17,273 bases of DNA from an uncultured Erysipelotrichaceae bacterium (lineage in GTDB: Bacteria > Bacillota_I > Bacilli_A > Erysipelotrichales > Erysipelotrichaceae): positions 1 through 17,273 of the forward strand of contig ONOV01000039.1 of assembly GCA_900319505.1 (NCBI GenBank), in the 5' to 3' direction. Positions 6,622-13,203 of the stretch are shown in pieces. Made by a program: the position numbers and the translations under genes. Position 1 is the stretch's first letter. Every line of letters starts with the position of its first letter. The notes below the pieces were generated by a model. It was not told the origin of the DNA, ran no database searches, and saw only the letters and a program-made list of their open reading frames with translations.

Positions 6622-8259
6622 ATGAACAACACAATTTATGTCATCGGCCACAAACATCCAGACAGTGATTCCATCTGCTCGGCACTGACGTATGCCAATC
6701 TGCTGCGTCAGACAGGAAAAGAAGCCATTGCCTGCCGGCAGGGTCCGCTCAATGAAGAGACAAAATTTATCCTGAAGCGGTTCCATCAGGAAAATCCCCT
6801 GCTGTTAACCGATGCCCGTGCCGCTTTATCTGACATCGACCTGGATCAGCCGACGGTCATCCGTCATGATGAAACGGTGCATCATGCATGGCATGTGATG
6901 CTGCATACACAGAACCGTTCCCTGTTTGTCAATGATGATGCAGGAAACCTGGTCGGGATCTGCACGACCAGTGATCTTTCCCGGGTCAGAATTCATCCGA
7001 CTGCTGATCTGCAGCAGCTGATGTCCACCGCATCTCTTTCCAACATTGCCCGTACCATCGGCGGTACGATCGTGGTGGACAAAGAAAACTTCCACTGCAA
7101 TGGACATGTGCATATCATCACGCTGGAAGGCAATGAAGTCGCCCAGAATTACAAGTTCAGGGATGATATTGTCATTCTTTCTTCCGGCGAAGCGAAGATG
7201 CAGATCATGATCGATATGCATGTGGCATGCATTGTCATTACCTGCGGTCAGAAGGCTTCGGAGCAGATCCGTGAAAATGCCCGCAGAGCCGGCATAGCCA
7301 TCATTGAAACGCCGATGGAGACCATGCATACCGCCCGCATCATTACGGAAAGCTACAGTGTGGAACAGGTCATGACCAAGGATATGATCACTTTCCGCAA
7401 TGATGAATACGTGGAAGATGTAGCGGCCAAGATGAATAAATCACGGGTGCGTTCCTATCCGGTGCTGGATAAGGCAGGACATGTGGTCGGGGCAGTATCG
7501 CGCTATCATACCCGCAACTACAATCACAAGAAGTTTGTGCTGGTGGACCACAGTGCCCCCAACCAGACTATCAGCCATATTGAAAATGCCTGTGTGACCG
7601 CCATTATCGACCACCATCATATCGGCGGCGTGACAACGGATCATCCGATCATGTACCGCAATATGCAGGTGGGATGTACGTGTACGATCATCAATCTGCT
7701 GTACGAGGAAGCCGGGATTGTACCGGACAAAGACATGGCGGGACTGATGATGAGTGCCATTCTCTCGGATACGCTCAATTTCAAATCCGCTACAACAACG
7801 GATCTGGACCGCAATACAGTTAAAAAGCTGGCAGAAATTGCCGGCATTGACGATGTCAATGCCTATGCAAGAGAGATGCTGGGCGCCAGTGTATCACTGG
7901 CTGATGCATCGCCGCATGAGATTCTCAACCGCGATCTCAAGTCCTATCAGATCGGTAAATACAGATTTGCAATCGGCCAGACCAACTACTCCCGCATGGA
8001 GGAAGTACAGAAGATCCTGCCGGCCTTTAAGGAAAATCTGCAGAAGGAACAGGCGGAAAACAAGCTGGATCTTCTGGTCATGCTGTTTACGGATGTCATG
8101 GGCGAAGGCAGCCTGTTTGTGTATGATGGACCGCTGTCCTATGTGATCAGTGATCTGCTGGAAACAAAGTTTGATGACCATTCCGGCTTTGATTCCCGCA
8201 TTATCTCCCGCAAGCAGCAGCTGATGCCGATGATATCGGAAGCACTTGGAAATATCTAG
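6622..8259 (+). CDS. ppaC: Manganese-dependent inorganic pyrophosphatase with CBS-DRTGG-CBS insert
   Basis: This 545-aa family II pyrophosphatase hydrolyses PPi to phosphate. The DHH half starts with GHKHPDSDS (His10, Asp14, Asp16 as Mn ligands) and resumes with DHHH (Asp330-His333). DHHA2 follows, ending in SRKQQ (529-533), the substrate-binding motif usually SRKKQ. Between the two parts of the DHH domain lie CBS1 (about 70-125), a DRTGG domain (about 130-245) and CBS2 (starting near VMTKDM, 250). The size and order match the Clostridium perfringens CBS-PPase. In that family AMP/ADP inhibit through the CBS pair and diadenosine polyphosphates activate, so this enzyme is probably under adenine-nucleotide control. 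GAGG lies 10 nt before the ATG. It is the last gene of the run, followed by a terminator. Confidence 0.95.
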   Translation: MNNTIYVIGHKHPDSDSICSALTYANLLRQTGKEAIACRQGPLNEETKFILKRFHQENPLLLTDARAALSDIDLDQPTVIRHDETVHHAWHVMLHTQNRSLFVNDDAGNLVGICTTSDLSRVRIHPTADLQQLMSTASLSNIARTIGGTIVVDKENFHCNGHVHIITLEGNEVAQNYKFRDDIVILSSGEAKMQIMIDMHVACIVITCGQKASEQIRENARRAGIAIIETPMETMHTARIITESYSVEQVMTKDMITFRNDEYVEDVAAKMNKSRVRSYPVLDKAGHVVGAVSRYHTRNYNHKKFVLVDHSAPNQTISHIENACVTAIIDHHHIGGVTTDHPIMYRNMQVGCTCTIINLLYEEAGIVPDKDMAGLMMSAILSDTLNFKSATTTDLDRNTVKKLAEIAGIDDVNAYAREMLGASVSLADASPHEILNRDLKSYQIGKYRFAIGQTNYSRMEEVQKILPAFKENLQKEQAENKLDLLVMLFTDVMGEGSLFVYDGPLSYVISDLLETKFDDHSGFDSRIISRKQQLMPMISEALGNI

Positions 8260-8270
8260 TTCATATTGAT

Positions 8271-8309
8271 ACAGCCTCTGGGACAATAACCCAGAGGCTG
8301 TAAGTGTTT
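8271..8309 (+). terminator. Terminator of the patatin-ppaC run
   Basis: A perfect 12-bp stem, ACAGCCTCTGGG (8271-8282) / CCCAGAGGCTGT (8290-8301), with a 7-nt A/T-rich loop is followed by AAGTGTTTT. The T-run is short and interrupted, but the stem is very stable. It also lies just downstream of the minus-strand kptA remnant. Confidence 0.75.
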
Positions 8310-8315
8310 TCCGCT

Positions 8316-8534
8316 TCAGAAAGTGATCTGTTTCAGATACATGGGCGCAGCCGATCCGGTGAGTCAGATGTGATTGGCAGAAAGATAGAAAGCATAGCCA
8401 TCCTGTACCATCTGATCCGCATAGATCAGAAAAACAGCCGGATGACCATGACGGATACCGGCGTGCGGGCGGTGCAAGAGAAAGCTCATGTATTCTGAGA
8501 TGCGGGTATCCTGTGAATTGCGGCTGTTTTCCAT
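8316..8534 (-). pseudogene. kptA: Remnant of RNA 2'-phosphotransferase (KptA/Tpt1), C-terminal part
   Basis: Minus-strand translation from 8534 gives 56 codons, a TGA at 8364-8366, then 15 more codons to TGA at 8316-8318. The peptide contains RHGHPAVFLIYADQM, QDGYAFYLSAN, and after the TGA LTGSAAPMYLK. This matches, in order, the C-terminal core of KptA (RHGkPvvf.id...M..DGy.Fy.S.NGVWLT..vP..YLk), and the TGA stands exactly where the conserved Trp of NGVWLT belongs. In another frame just upstream (about 8502-8461) RIHELSLAPPARR recalls the VHLS...A..VG segment, suggesting a small frameshift. The N-terminal two thirds (the SKxLSxxLRH and YHGT motifs) are absent. KptA is an NAD-dependent tRNA/RNA 2'-phosphate remover; this copy cannot be functional. 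The ATG at 8532-8534 is only the frame edge, not a claimed start. Confidence 0.75.
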
Positions 8535-8563
8535 AAGGCTATTATAGTCAGATCCTGTATAAT
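8518..8563 (+). promoter_or_regulatory. Candidate promoter(s) of rnz
   Basis: TATAAT at 8558-8563 lies 24 nt before the rnz ATG but lacks a good -35. A second option is TTGCGG (8518-8523), 16 nt, TATTAT (8540-8545). One of these probably drives rnz and the SdpI-family gene. Both overlap or abut the 5' edge of the kptA remnant. Confidence 0.45.
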
Positions 8564-8587
8564 AGAGAGACGGAAAGGAAGCTGCTT

Positions 8588-9499
8588 ATGCTCAATGTAT
8601 GTTTACTTGGAACAGGAGGAACCGTACCGCTGCCGCATAGATGGCTGACCAGCTGTCTTTTACGGTTCAATGGACATGCGTTTCTGATTGACTGCGGGGA
8701 AGGCACTCAGATTGCTCTGCATAAGCAGAGGGTCTCCGTCAAACATATCGATGCCATTTTTCTGACCCACTACCATGCGGACCATACGGCCGGATTGCCC
8801 GGCATCCTTTTAACCATGGCCAAGGCTGGAAGAACAGAGCCGATCCTGATTGCCGGCCCGAAAGACCTGCATGATGTCATGCGGGGCGTCATGTCCATCG
8901 CCCGCTATGTGCCGTTTGAAATCCGTGAATGTGAATATCATGAACGGGAAGTGGAGATGGATTTCAAAGATGTGATCATGACCGCTTTTGCGGTCAGACA
9001 CAGTGTGCCGTGCTATTCCTATGTGCTGGATCTCAGGCGCAATGCCCGGTTTGATCGGCAGAAAGCAGAAAAGAACCAGGTGCCTTTGAAGGCATGGAGC
9101 AGGCTGCAGAAGGGGGAAACCGTAGAGATGGACGGAATTGCCTATACCCCGGATCAGGTCATGGGGGAAGAGAGAAAAGGATTGAAGGTTGTGTACAGCA
9201 CTGATACAAGACCCGTGGAACAGATCGCAAGACATGCACAGGGGGCCGATCTTTATATCGGAGAAGGCATGTATGGCGATCCGGAAAAGGCGGATAAGGC
9301 AAAGCTGAATCTGCATTCCACCATGTATGAAACAGCTGCCATTGCGGCCAGAGCCAATGTGAAAGAGCTGTGGCTGACCCATTATTCTCCCAGCATGGAA
9401 ACACCATCTGAATATACCGAACAGGTACAGGCGATATTCCGCAATACGGTTGTATCAGCAGACGGTCAGCAGAAAGAGCTGAGATATGAAGATGAATAA
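8588..9499 (+). CDS. rnz: Ribonuclease Z (tRNA 3'-processing endonuclease)
   Basis: This 303-aa metallo-beta-lactamase-fold nuclease cleaves pre-tRNA 3' trailers, needed for tRNAs without an encoded CCA, such as the tRNA-Arg in this window. Visible features are LLGTGGTVPLPHR (6-18), the zinc motif THYHADH (His61, His63, Asp65, His66), a metal-binding His in AVRHSVP, YSTDTRP with a metal-binding Asp, LHSTMYETA and THYSPS near the C-terminus. The tRNA-binding exosite region is present (ARFDRQKAE...VPLKAWSRLQKGE) but lacks the Gly-Pro (PPGP-like) turn of the Bacillus enzyme. Length agrees with bacterial RNase Z (about 300). AAAGGAAG lies 6 nt before the ATG. An arylsulfatase-like MBL hydrolase is the only realistic alternative. 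Confidence 0.87.
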   Translation: MLNVCLLGTGGTVPLPHRWLTSCLLRFNGHAFLIDCGEGTQIALHKQRVSVKHIDAIFLTHYHADHTAGLPGILLTMAKAGRTEPILIAGPKDLHDVMRGVMSIARYVPFEIRECEYHEREVEMDFKDVIMTAFAVRHSVPCYSYVLDLRRNARFDRQKAEKNQVPLKAWSRLQKGETVEMDGIAYTPDQVMGEERKGLKVVYSTDTRPVEQIARHAQGADLYIGEGMYGDPEKADKAKLNLHSTMYETAAIAARANVKELWLTHYSPSMETPSEYTEQVQAIFRNTVVSADGQQKELRYEDE

Positions 9500-9514
9500 A
9501 GAGGAAACAGGACA

Positions 9515-9892
9515 ATGCATTTCTATCTGTTTACACTGATCACTTCATGCATCATACCGCTTGTCATGATTCTGTTCGGATACCGCTTCAATGATGGCGG
9601 GCCGAAGAAAATCAACAGTTTCTATGGCTATCGCAGCGTCATGTCCATGAAGAACAGGGATACGTGGAATTTTGCCCACCGGTATATCGGAAAGATCTGG
9701 GTCAGAAACGGATGGATCGCTCTTTCTCTGACCCTTGCCGTTATGCTTTTCATGAAGAACAGCAGTGATGATGCGATCGGTACGGCAGGACTGGTTCTTC
9801 TGTGTGTACAGATGGCATTCCTGATGGTTCCGATTTCGCTGACGGAAAAAGCACTGAAAGAAAACTTTGATACATCCGGAAAAAGAAAATAA
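9515..9892 (+). CDS. SdpI-family integral membrane protein
   Basis: This 125-aa membrane protein has three hydrophobic stretches: residues about 4-22, 68-81 (WIALSLTLAVMLFM) and 90-108 (TAGLVLLCVQMAFLMVP). Between the first two lies the family signature NSFYGYRSVMSMKNRDTWNFAHRYIGK, with its Y-G-Y-R, S...N...W and G. SdpI of B. subtilis gives immunity to the toxin SdpC and relays a signal to SdpR. Here there is no SdpR, SdpABC or toxin gene nearby, so the immunity role is not supported and the function is open. It starts 15 nt after rnz with GAGG upstream and is probably co-transcribed with it. Confidence 0.8.
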   Translation: MHFYLFTLITSCIIPLVMILFGYRFNDGGPKKINSFYGYRSVMSMKNRDTWNFAHRYIGKIWVRNGWIALSLTLAVMLFMKNSSDDAIGTAGLVLLCVQMAFLMVPISLTEKALKENFDTSGKRK

Positions 9893-9916
9893 AAAGGTCA
9901 GCTGAATCAGCTGACC
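9883..9916 (-). terminator. Terminator of tRNA-Arg
   Basis: Minus strand: GGTCAGCT (9909-9916) / AGCTGACC (9896-9903) with a 5-nt loop, 6 nt past the tRNA 3' end, followed by TTTTTATTTT. Its T-tail overlaps the last codons of the convergent SdpI-family gene. No T-run exists on the plus side, so it serves only the tRNA. Confidence 0.85.
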
Positions 9917-9922
9917 GACAGG

Positions 9923-9996
9923 TGTGCCCGATGGGGCTCGAACCCACAACCTTTTGCTTCGGAGGCAAATACGCTATCCAGTTGCGCTACGGGCAC
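9923..9996 (-). tRNA. tRNA-Arg (anticodon CCG)
   Basis: A full cloverleaf can be drawn on the minus strand: acceptor GTGCCCG/CGGGCAC, D-arm GCGC...GCGT with GG in the loop, anticodon stem TTTGC/GCAAA with loop CTCCGAA (anticodon CCG at 9960-9962, reading CGG), and T-arm GTGGG/CCCAT with loop TTCGAGC. The discriminator is A. The next bases are CCT, so CCA is not encoded and must be added after RNase Z-type processing. It has its own promoter and terminator. Confidence 0.97.
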
Positions 9997-10012
9997 ATGC
10001 AGGTATTATAAT
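9982..10012 (+). promoter_or_regulatory. Promoter of the HAD gene, -35 inside tRNA-Arg
   Basis: TTGCGC (9982-9987) lies within the D-arm/acceptor part of the tRNA gene. A 16-nt spacer leads to TATTAT (10004-10009), or 19 nt to TATAAT (10007-10012). The -10 region overlaps that of the oppositely directed tRNA promoter. Confidence 0.45.
10005..10010 (-). promoter_or_regulatory. -10 element of tRNA-Arg
   Basis: Perfect TATAAT on the minus strand, 8 nt from the mature tRNA 5' end. Transcription would begin almost at the mature end, leaving a leader of 1-3 nt for RNase P. The -35 region is T-rich (TTTTCT) and weak. Confidence 0.5.
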
Positions 10013-10035
10013 AACACAGTTTCAAGGAGAAAAAA

Positions 10036-10848
10036 ATGAGAGAAGATATCAGTGCAATCAGATTAATTGTATGTGACATTGACAATACGCTGCTGCCTTC
10101 GGGCTGGGATGATCTGTCTGATTATACGTATGCGGCCCTGTTCAGGGCACTGCAGAAGGGATACAGGCTGCTGATCTGTACGGGCAGACATTATACCCTC
10201 ATGCCAAAAGGCATGATGGCTAAGCTGCCGATGGAGCGGATCGGTACGATCAACGGCGCCTGTCTGTGTGATCATGACGGACATACCATTGAGAAACATC
10301 CGATGAAAGAAGAAGACATGAATACCATCACCAGGATCTGTATTGAGAATGATATCGGTCTTGGTTTCAAGTTTGAGGATGCGATTGTCACCTATGCCAA
10401 TTATGATCGCTTTGTGGCCAACTATGCCAAGAAGCCGGGAGAAGCAGAGCTGATTGTCAATGATGACGCAAAGCGCACGCATCATCTGAAGTATGGTCTT
10501 CCCCTGGGTACGTTCATTGTCGGGGATGAAAGCAGGATTGAGCCGTTTGTCGGTAAAATGGATAATCTGATTTTTGCCTGGTCCCACCGCAGCGGGTATG
10601 ATGTGTTCCTGAAGGATATCAACAAGTGTACGGCGGTAGAAAGAGTGCTGAAGGATGAAGGGCTGACATGGAACAATGTCATTGCCTTTGGGGATGCCGG
10701 CAATGATACGCCGATGATTGATAAGGCAAAGATCGGGGTTGCGCTTGGCAATGCCAAGGATAATGTGCAGGCGCATGCGGATATTGTGGCGGATACGTGT
10801 GCCAATGACGGTGCGGCAAGGGTCCTGGAAGAACTGGGAATTGCCTGA
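10036..10848 (+). CDS. Cof-type HAD-superfamily hydrolase (subfamily IIB)
   Basis: This 270-aa cytosolic phosphatase has motif I DIDNTLL (nucleophile Asp14, acid Asp16), motif II CTGR, motif III Lys197 in DINKCTAV and motif IV GDAGNDTPM (Asp220, Asp224). The large C2B-type cap lies between motifs II and III. Length and order match the Cof/YidA/YkrA family, which dephosphorylates sugar phosphates, FMN precursors or other small phosphoesters; the substrate cannot be assigned. AAGGAG lies 6-7 nt before the ATG. The gene stands alone between the tRNA and the ABC-transporter leader. No terminator is visible after it, so some read-through into the leader is possible. Confidence 0.88.
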   Translation: MREDISAIRLIVCDIDNTLLPSGWDDLSDYTYAALFRALQKGYRLLICTGRHYTLMPKGMMAKLPMERIGTINGACLCDHDGHTIEKHPMKEEDMNTITRICIENDIGLGFKFEDAIVTYANYDRFVANYAKKPGEAELIVNDDAKRTHHLKYGLPLGTFIVGDESRIEPFVGKMDNLIFAWSHRSGYDVFLKDINKCTAVERVLKDEGLTWNNVIAFGDAGNDTPMIDKAKIGVALGNAKDNVQAHADIVADTCANDGAARVLEELGIA

Positions 10849-10882
10849 TCCGGCATATAATACACAATCCATACAAAGATAC

Positions 10883-10910
10883 TTGACAATATGAAAAAGA
10901 AGCGTAAAGT
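10883..10910 (+). promoter_or_regulatory. Promoter of the cysteine ABC-transporter operon
   Basis: Perfect -35 TTGACA (10883-10888), a 16-nt spacer, -10 TAAAGT (10905-10910). The predicted start near 10917 gives a leader RNA of about 174 nt before the first transporter gene. Confidence 0.75.
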
Positions 10911-10935
10911 ATTGGACAAGGAAAGGGGAACAGCC

Positions 10936-11001
10936 ATGAAGATGTACAGTGCAGTCTGTTGTATGTTTGAACATAAAACTGAATTTCTGCATACGTACTG
11001 A
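10936..11001 (+). CDS. Leader peptide with tandem Cys codons (attenuator peptide)
   Basis: A 21-codon frame, ATG 10936 to TGA 10999-11001, is preceded by AAAGGGG at an ideal 7-nt distance. The peptide begins MKMYSAVCCMF; Cys8 and Cys9 are adjacent TGT codons (10957-10962). It lies between the operon promoter and an intrinsic terminator. Its codons overlap RNA segments that can pair alternatively with each other and with the terminator. The small size, strong ribosome site, tandem codons for a normally rare amino acid and position are those of a classical attenuation leader peptide. I do not recognise it as a described peptide. The downstream receptor resembles a cysteine-binding protein, which agrees with Cys being the sensed residue. 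Confidence 0.75.
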   Translation: MKMYSAVCCMFEHKTEFLHTY

Positions 11002-11072
11002 GCAGGCTCCTTTTTCGACACGTGGAATACATGAAGTGAATGGCAGATGTGCAGGCGTACATCTGTTTTTTT
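10960..11072 (+). promoter_or_regulatory. Putative cysteine-responsive transcription attenuator
   Basis: Four RNA segments form exclusive pairs. 1:2 is 10960-10966 with 10989-10995 (7 bp, two G-U). 2:3 is 10986-10993 with 11048-11055 (8 bp, two G-U). 3:4 is 11044-11050 with 11059-11065 (7 Watson-Crick bp, the terminator, followed by T7). Segment 1 covers the second Cys codon. A ribosome stalled on Cys codons would mask segment 1 and free 2 to pair with 3, so the operon is read. A ribosome reaching the stop at 10999 would cover segment 2 and allow 3:4, so transcription ends. Pairings were found by eye. Confidence 0.65.
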
Positions 11073-11077
11073 GTTTT
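11044..11077 (+). terminator. Attenuator terminator
   Basis: CAGATGT (11044-11050), an 8-nt loop and ACATCTG (11059-11065), then seven T (11066-11072) and GTTTT. It stands upstream of the first transporter gene rather than at an operon end, so it must be regulated or leaky. Confidence 0.85.
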
Positions 11078-11090
11078 ATAAAGGAGGCTT

Positions 11091-11750
11091 ATGAACTGGA
11101 CGATTATGCAGTCATACTGGCCGCTGTTTCTGGCGGCTGCCGGGGTTACCCTGCGGATTTCCTTCTTCGGCATTCTGCTGGCGGTGATCCTGGGCATGGT
11201 GATCAGTCTGATCCAGTATGCAAAGATACCGGTATTGAGACAGATCGCATCTGTCTATATTGAACTGAGCCGCAATACACCGCTGCTGGTGCAGCTGTTC
11301 TTCATCTACTTTGGTCTGCCTAAGATCGGGGTGGTGCTGAGCGGGGAAGCCAGTGCGATTGCCGGGGTTGTGTTTCTGGGCGGCAGCTACTTTGCGGAAA
11401 ACTTCAGATCAGGTCTGGAAGCAGTGGCCCTGAGTCAGAAAGAATCGGCTATGTCGCTTGGCATGAGCAGTGCACAGACGATGCGCTATGTCATTCTGCC
11501 TCAAGCCTTAAGGGTGGCTCTGCCGGGCTTCTTTGCCAATGTGATCTTTCTGATCAAGGAAACTTCAGTTGTCTCTGCCATTGCCGTACCGGATCTGATG
11601 TATGTGGCAAAGGACCTGATGGGCAATGACTACCGTACGGCGGAAGCGCTGGGGATGCTTGTCATCTTCTATCTGATCATCATCCTGCCGGTGACAATAC
11701 TGGCCTATGTTCTGGAAAGGAGGCTGCGGTATGGGAAAGTCAGGCATTGA
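11091..11750 (+). CDS. Amino-acid (probably cysteine/cystine) ABC transporter permease, HisM/GlnP family
   Basis: This 219-aa inner-membrane permease has about five hydrophobic segments, starting with residues 12-37 (LFLAAAGVTLRISFFGILLAVILGMV). The EAA-type coupling loop follows SQKESAMSLGMSSAQTMRYV (about 116-135) and ILPQALR. RNTPLLVQLFFIYFGLP is typical of polar amino-acid permeases. It is the first transporter gene after the attenuator. AAGGAGG (11081-11087) is strong but only 3 nt from this ATG. A second in-frame ATG at 11106 is 18 nt away, so 11091 is kept. It overlaps the second permease by 20 nt, and the two presumably form the heterodimeric channel. Confidence 0.92.
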   Translation: MNWTIMQSYWPLFLAAAGVTLRISFFGILLAVILGMVISLIQYAKIPVLRQIASVYIELSRNTPLLVQLFFIYFGLPKIGVVLSGEASAIAGVVFLGGSYFAENFRSGLEAVALSQKESAMSLGMSSAQTMRYVILPQALRVALPGFFANVIFLIKETSVVSAIAVPDLMYVAKDLMGNDYRTAEALGMLVIFYLIIILPVTILAYVLERRLRYGKVRH

Positions 11751-12405
11751 GCTTTTAGCCAACTACAAGTACTGGATCCGGCTTCTGGAGGGATTATGGG
11801 TGACAATCCGGATTGCGCTGATCTCAACCGGATTATCCATGGTGCTGGGGACGCTGCTTGGTATGGTCATGACGGTCAGGAACAGGATCATCACGGTCAT
11901 AACGCAGATCTATCTCGGCTTTGTCAGAATCATGCCGCAGCTTGTTCTGCTGTTTATCGTCTTCTATGGCTTTTCAAGATGGACAGGCCTGATGATGGAT
12001 GCAGAGACAAGCGCAATTGTGGTATTCACCTTCTGGGGAACAGCCGAAACGGCGGACCTTGTCAGAGGTGCCCTGGAGTCCATTCCATCCCACCAGTATG
12101 AATCCGCCTATGCTCTTGGCATGAATCGGAAACAGACGTTCCGGTATGTAATACTGCCTCAGACCATGAGACGGCTGCTGCCGCCTTTGATCAATCTGAT
12201 TACCCGTATGATCAAGACGACTTCGCTTGTAGAGATCATCGGTCTTGTTGAAGTGCTTAAGACCGGTCAGCAGATTATTGATGCCAACCGGATGAAATAC
12301 GCAGATGGTGCTTTCTGGATCTATGCAGCAGTATTTGTGCTGTACTTCCTGATCTGCTGGCCGATCAGCAGCTATGCAAAGCATCTGGAAAAGAAGTGGA
12401 GGTGA
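11731..12405 (+). CDS. Amino-acid (probably cysteine/cystine) ABC transporter permease, second subunit
   Basis: This 224-aa permease is of the same HisM/GlnP family. Hydrophobic segments start at about residue 22 ([20 protein letters not shown]), and the coupling loop is [20 protein letters not shown] followed by [14 protein letters not shown] 11731 was chosen because AAAGGAGG lies 7 nt upstream; the in-frame ATG at 11707 has no such site. Translation begins inside the previous gene, a sign of coupling and stoichiometric production. The ATPase gene follows 7 nt after the stop. Confidence 0.92.
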   Translation: MGKSGIELLANYKYWIRLLEGLWVTIRIALISTGLSMVLGTLLGMVMTVRNRIITVITQIYLGFVRIMPQLVLLFIVFYGFSRWTGLMMDAETSAIVVFTFWGTAETADLVRGALESIPSHQYESAYALGMNRKQTFRYVILPQTMRRLLPPLINLITRMIKTTSLVEIIGLVEVLKTGQQIIDANRMKYADGAFWIYAAVFVLYFLICWPISSYAKHLEKKWR

Positions 12406-12412
12406 AAGGAAG

Positions 12413-13186
12413 ATGGAAAATAGAATACAGCTTTCCGTAAAGGATCTGGTGAAATCATATGACGGCAGTAGCGAAGTGCTCAACGGCATCAGCTTTGATG
12501 TCCATCAGGGTGAAGTCGTTGTCATTCTGGGACCGTCAGGCTGCGGCAAGTCTACTCTGCTCAGATGCCTGAATGGGCTGGAAACATATCAGTCCGGTTC
12601 CATTACCCTGGATGGTCAGCCTATTACGCATGGCGGAAAAAACATGAATGCCATGCGCCAGCGGATTGGGATGGTCTTTCAGAGCTATGATCTTTTCCCG
12701 CATTATACCGTGCTGGACAATATCACGCTGGCCCCGCTCAAAGTAGCGCATCGGCCTAAGAAAGAGACGGAAGCCGAAGCAAGAGCTTTATTGAAAAGAG
12801 TCGGGCTGGAAGATAAGGCGGATGCCTATCCCAATGAACTGTCCGGCGGACAGAAACAGAGAGTGGCGATCTGCCGGGCGCTGATCATGAAGCCGGAAGT
12901 GATGCTGTTTGATGAAGTGACGGCAGCGCTTGATCCGGAGATGGTTCATGAAGTGCTCAATGTCATGATGGAGCTGGCTGACCAGGGTATGACCATGGTC
13001 ATTGTCACCCATGAAATGAAGTTTGCCGAAGCGATCGGTGACAGAGTGCTGTTTCTGGATGGCGGCAGGATCGTGGAAGAAAATACCCCGGAAGGCTTCT
13101 TCCATCACCCCAAGACGGAGCGGGCCGATGCCTTCCTGCATACATTTACCTATACAAGAAAAAGAACTGAGAAAAGTGCTCAGTAA
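12413..13186 (+). CDS. Amino-acid (probably cysteine/cystine) ABC transporter ATP-binding protein
   Basis: This 257-aa cytosolic ATPase of the GlnQ/HisP family powers the importer. Walker A is GPSGCGKST (40-48), the Q-loop [10 protein letters not shown], the ABC signature LSGGQKQR (143-150), Walker B MLFDE (Asp167, Glu168) and the switch His200 in VTHEM. The D-loop stretch reads [10 protein letters not shown], with Val in place of the usual Pro. ATG 12413 was chosen because the family's N-terminus begins there; GGAGG is 10 nt upstream and overlaps the permease stop. An in-frame ATG at 12374 would add 13 residues from within the permease gene. Confidence 0.95.
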   Translation: MENRIQLSVKDLVKSYDGSSEVLNGISFDVHQGEVVVILGPSGCGKSTLLRCLNGLETYQSGSITLDGQPITHGGKNMNAMRQRIGMVFQSYDLFPHYTVLDNITLAPLKVAHRPKKETEAEARALLKRVGLEDKADAYPNELSGGQKQRVAICRALIMKPEVMLFDEVTAALDPEMVHEVLNVMMELADQGMTMVIVTHEMKFAEAIGDRVLFLDGGRIVEENTPEGFFHHPKTERADAFLHTFTYTRKRTEKSAQ

Positions 13187-13203
13187 ATAAGGAGGATAAG
13201 AAT

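Noticed and set aside
8364..8366. In-frame TGA in the kptA remnant as UGA-Trp recoding or selenocysteine.
   Set aside because: TGA ends pfkA, the permeases and the receptor gene normally, Trp is written TGG throughout, and the rest of the KptA protein is missing. Decay is the simpler reading.
8304..8498. Plus-strand 64-codon frame between ppaC and rnz.
   Set aside because: It overlaps the ppaC terminator tail and is antisense to the kptA remnant, which explains its openness.
9896..9916. Hairpin after the SdpI-family gene as its own terminator on the plus strand.
   Set aside because: No T-run follows on the plus strand; the T-rich tail lies on the other side, so it terminates the tRNA.
10063..10992. 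Long minus-strand open frame (309 codons) opposite the HAD gene.
   Set aside because: It lies antisense to a gene with complete HAD motifs, has no recognisable family features, and runs across the transporter promoter and leader.
10917..11090. The transporter leader as a T-box, SAM or other classic riboswitch.
   Set aside because: No T-box consensus (GGUGG-ACCGCG type) or SAM-box core could be found, and the short translated frame with Cys codons explains the region better.
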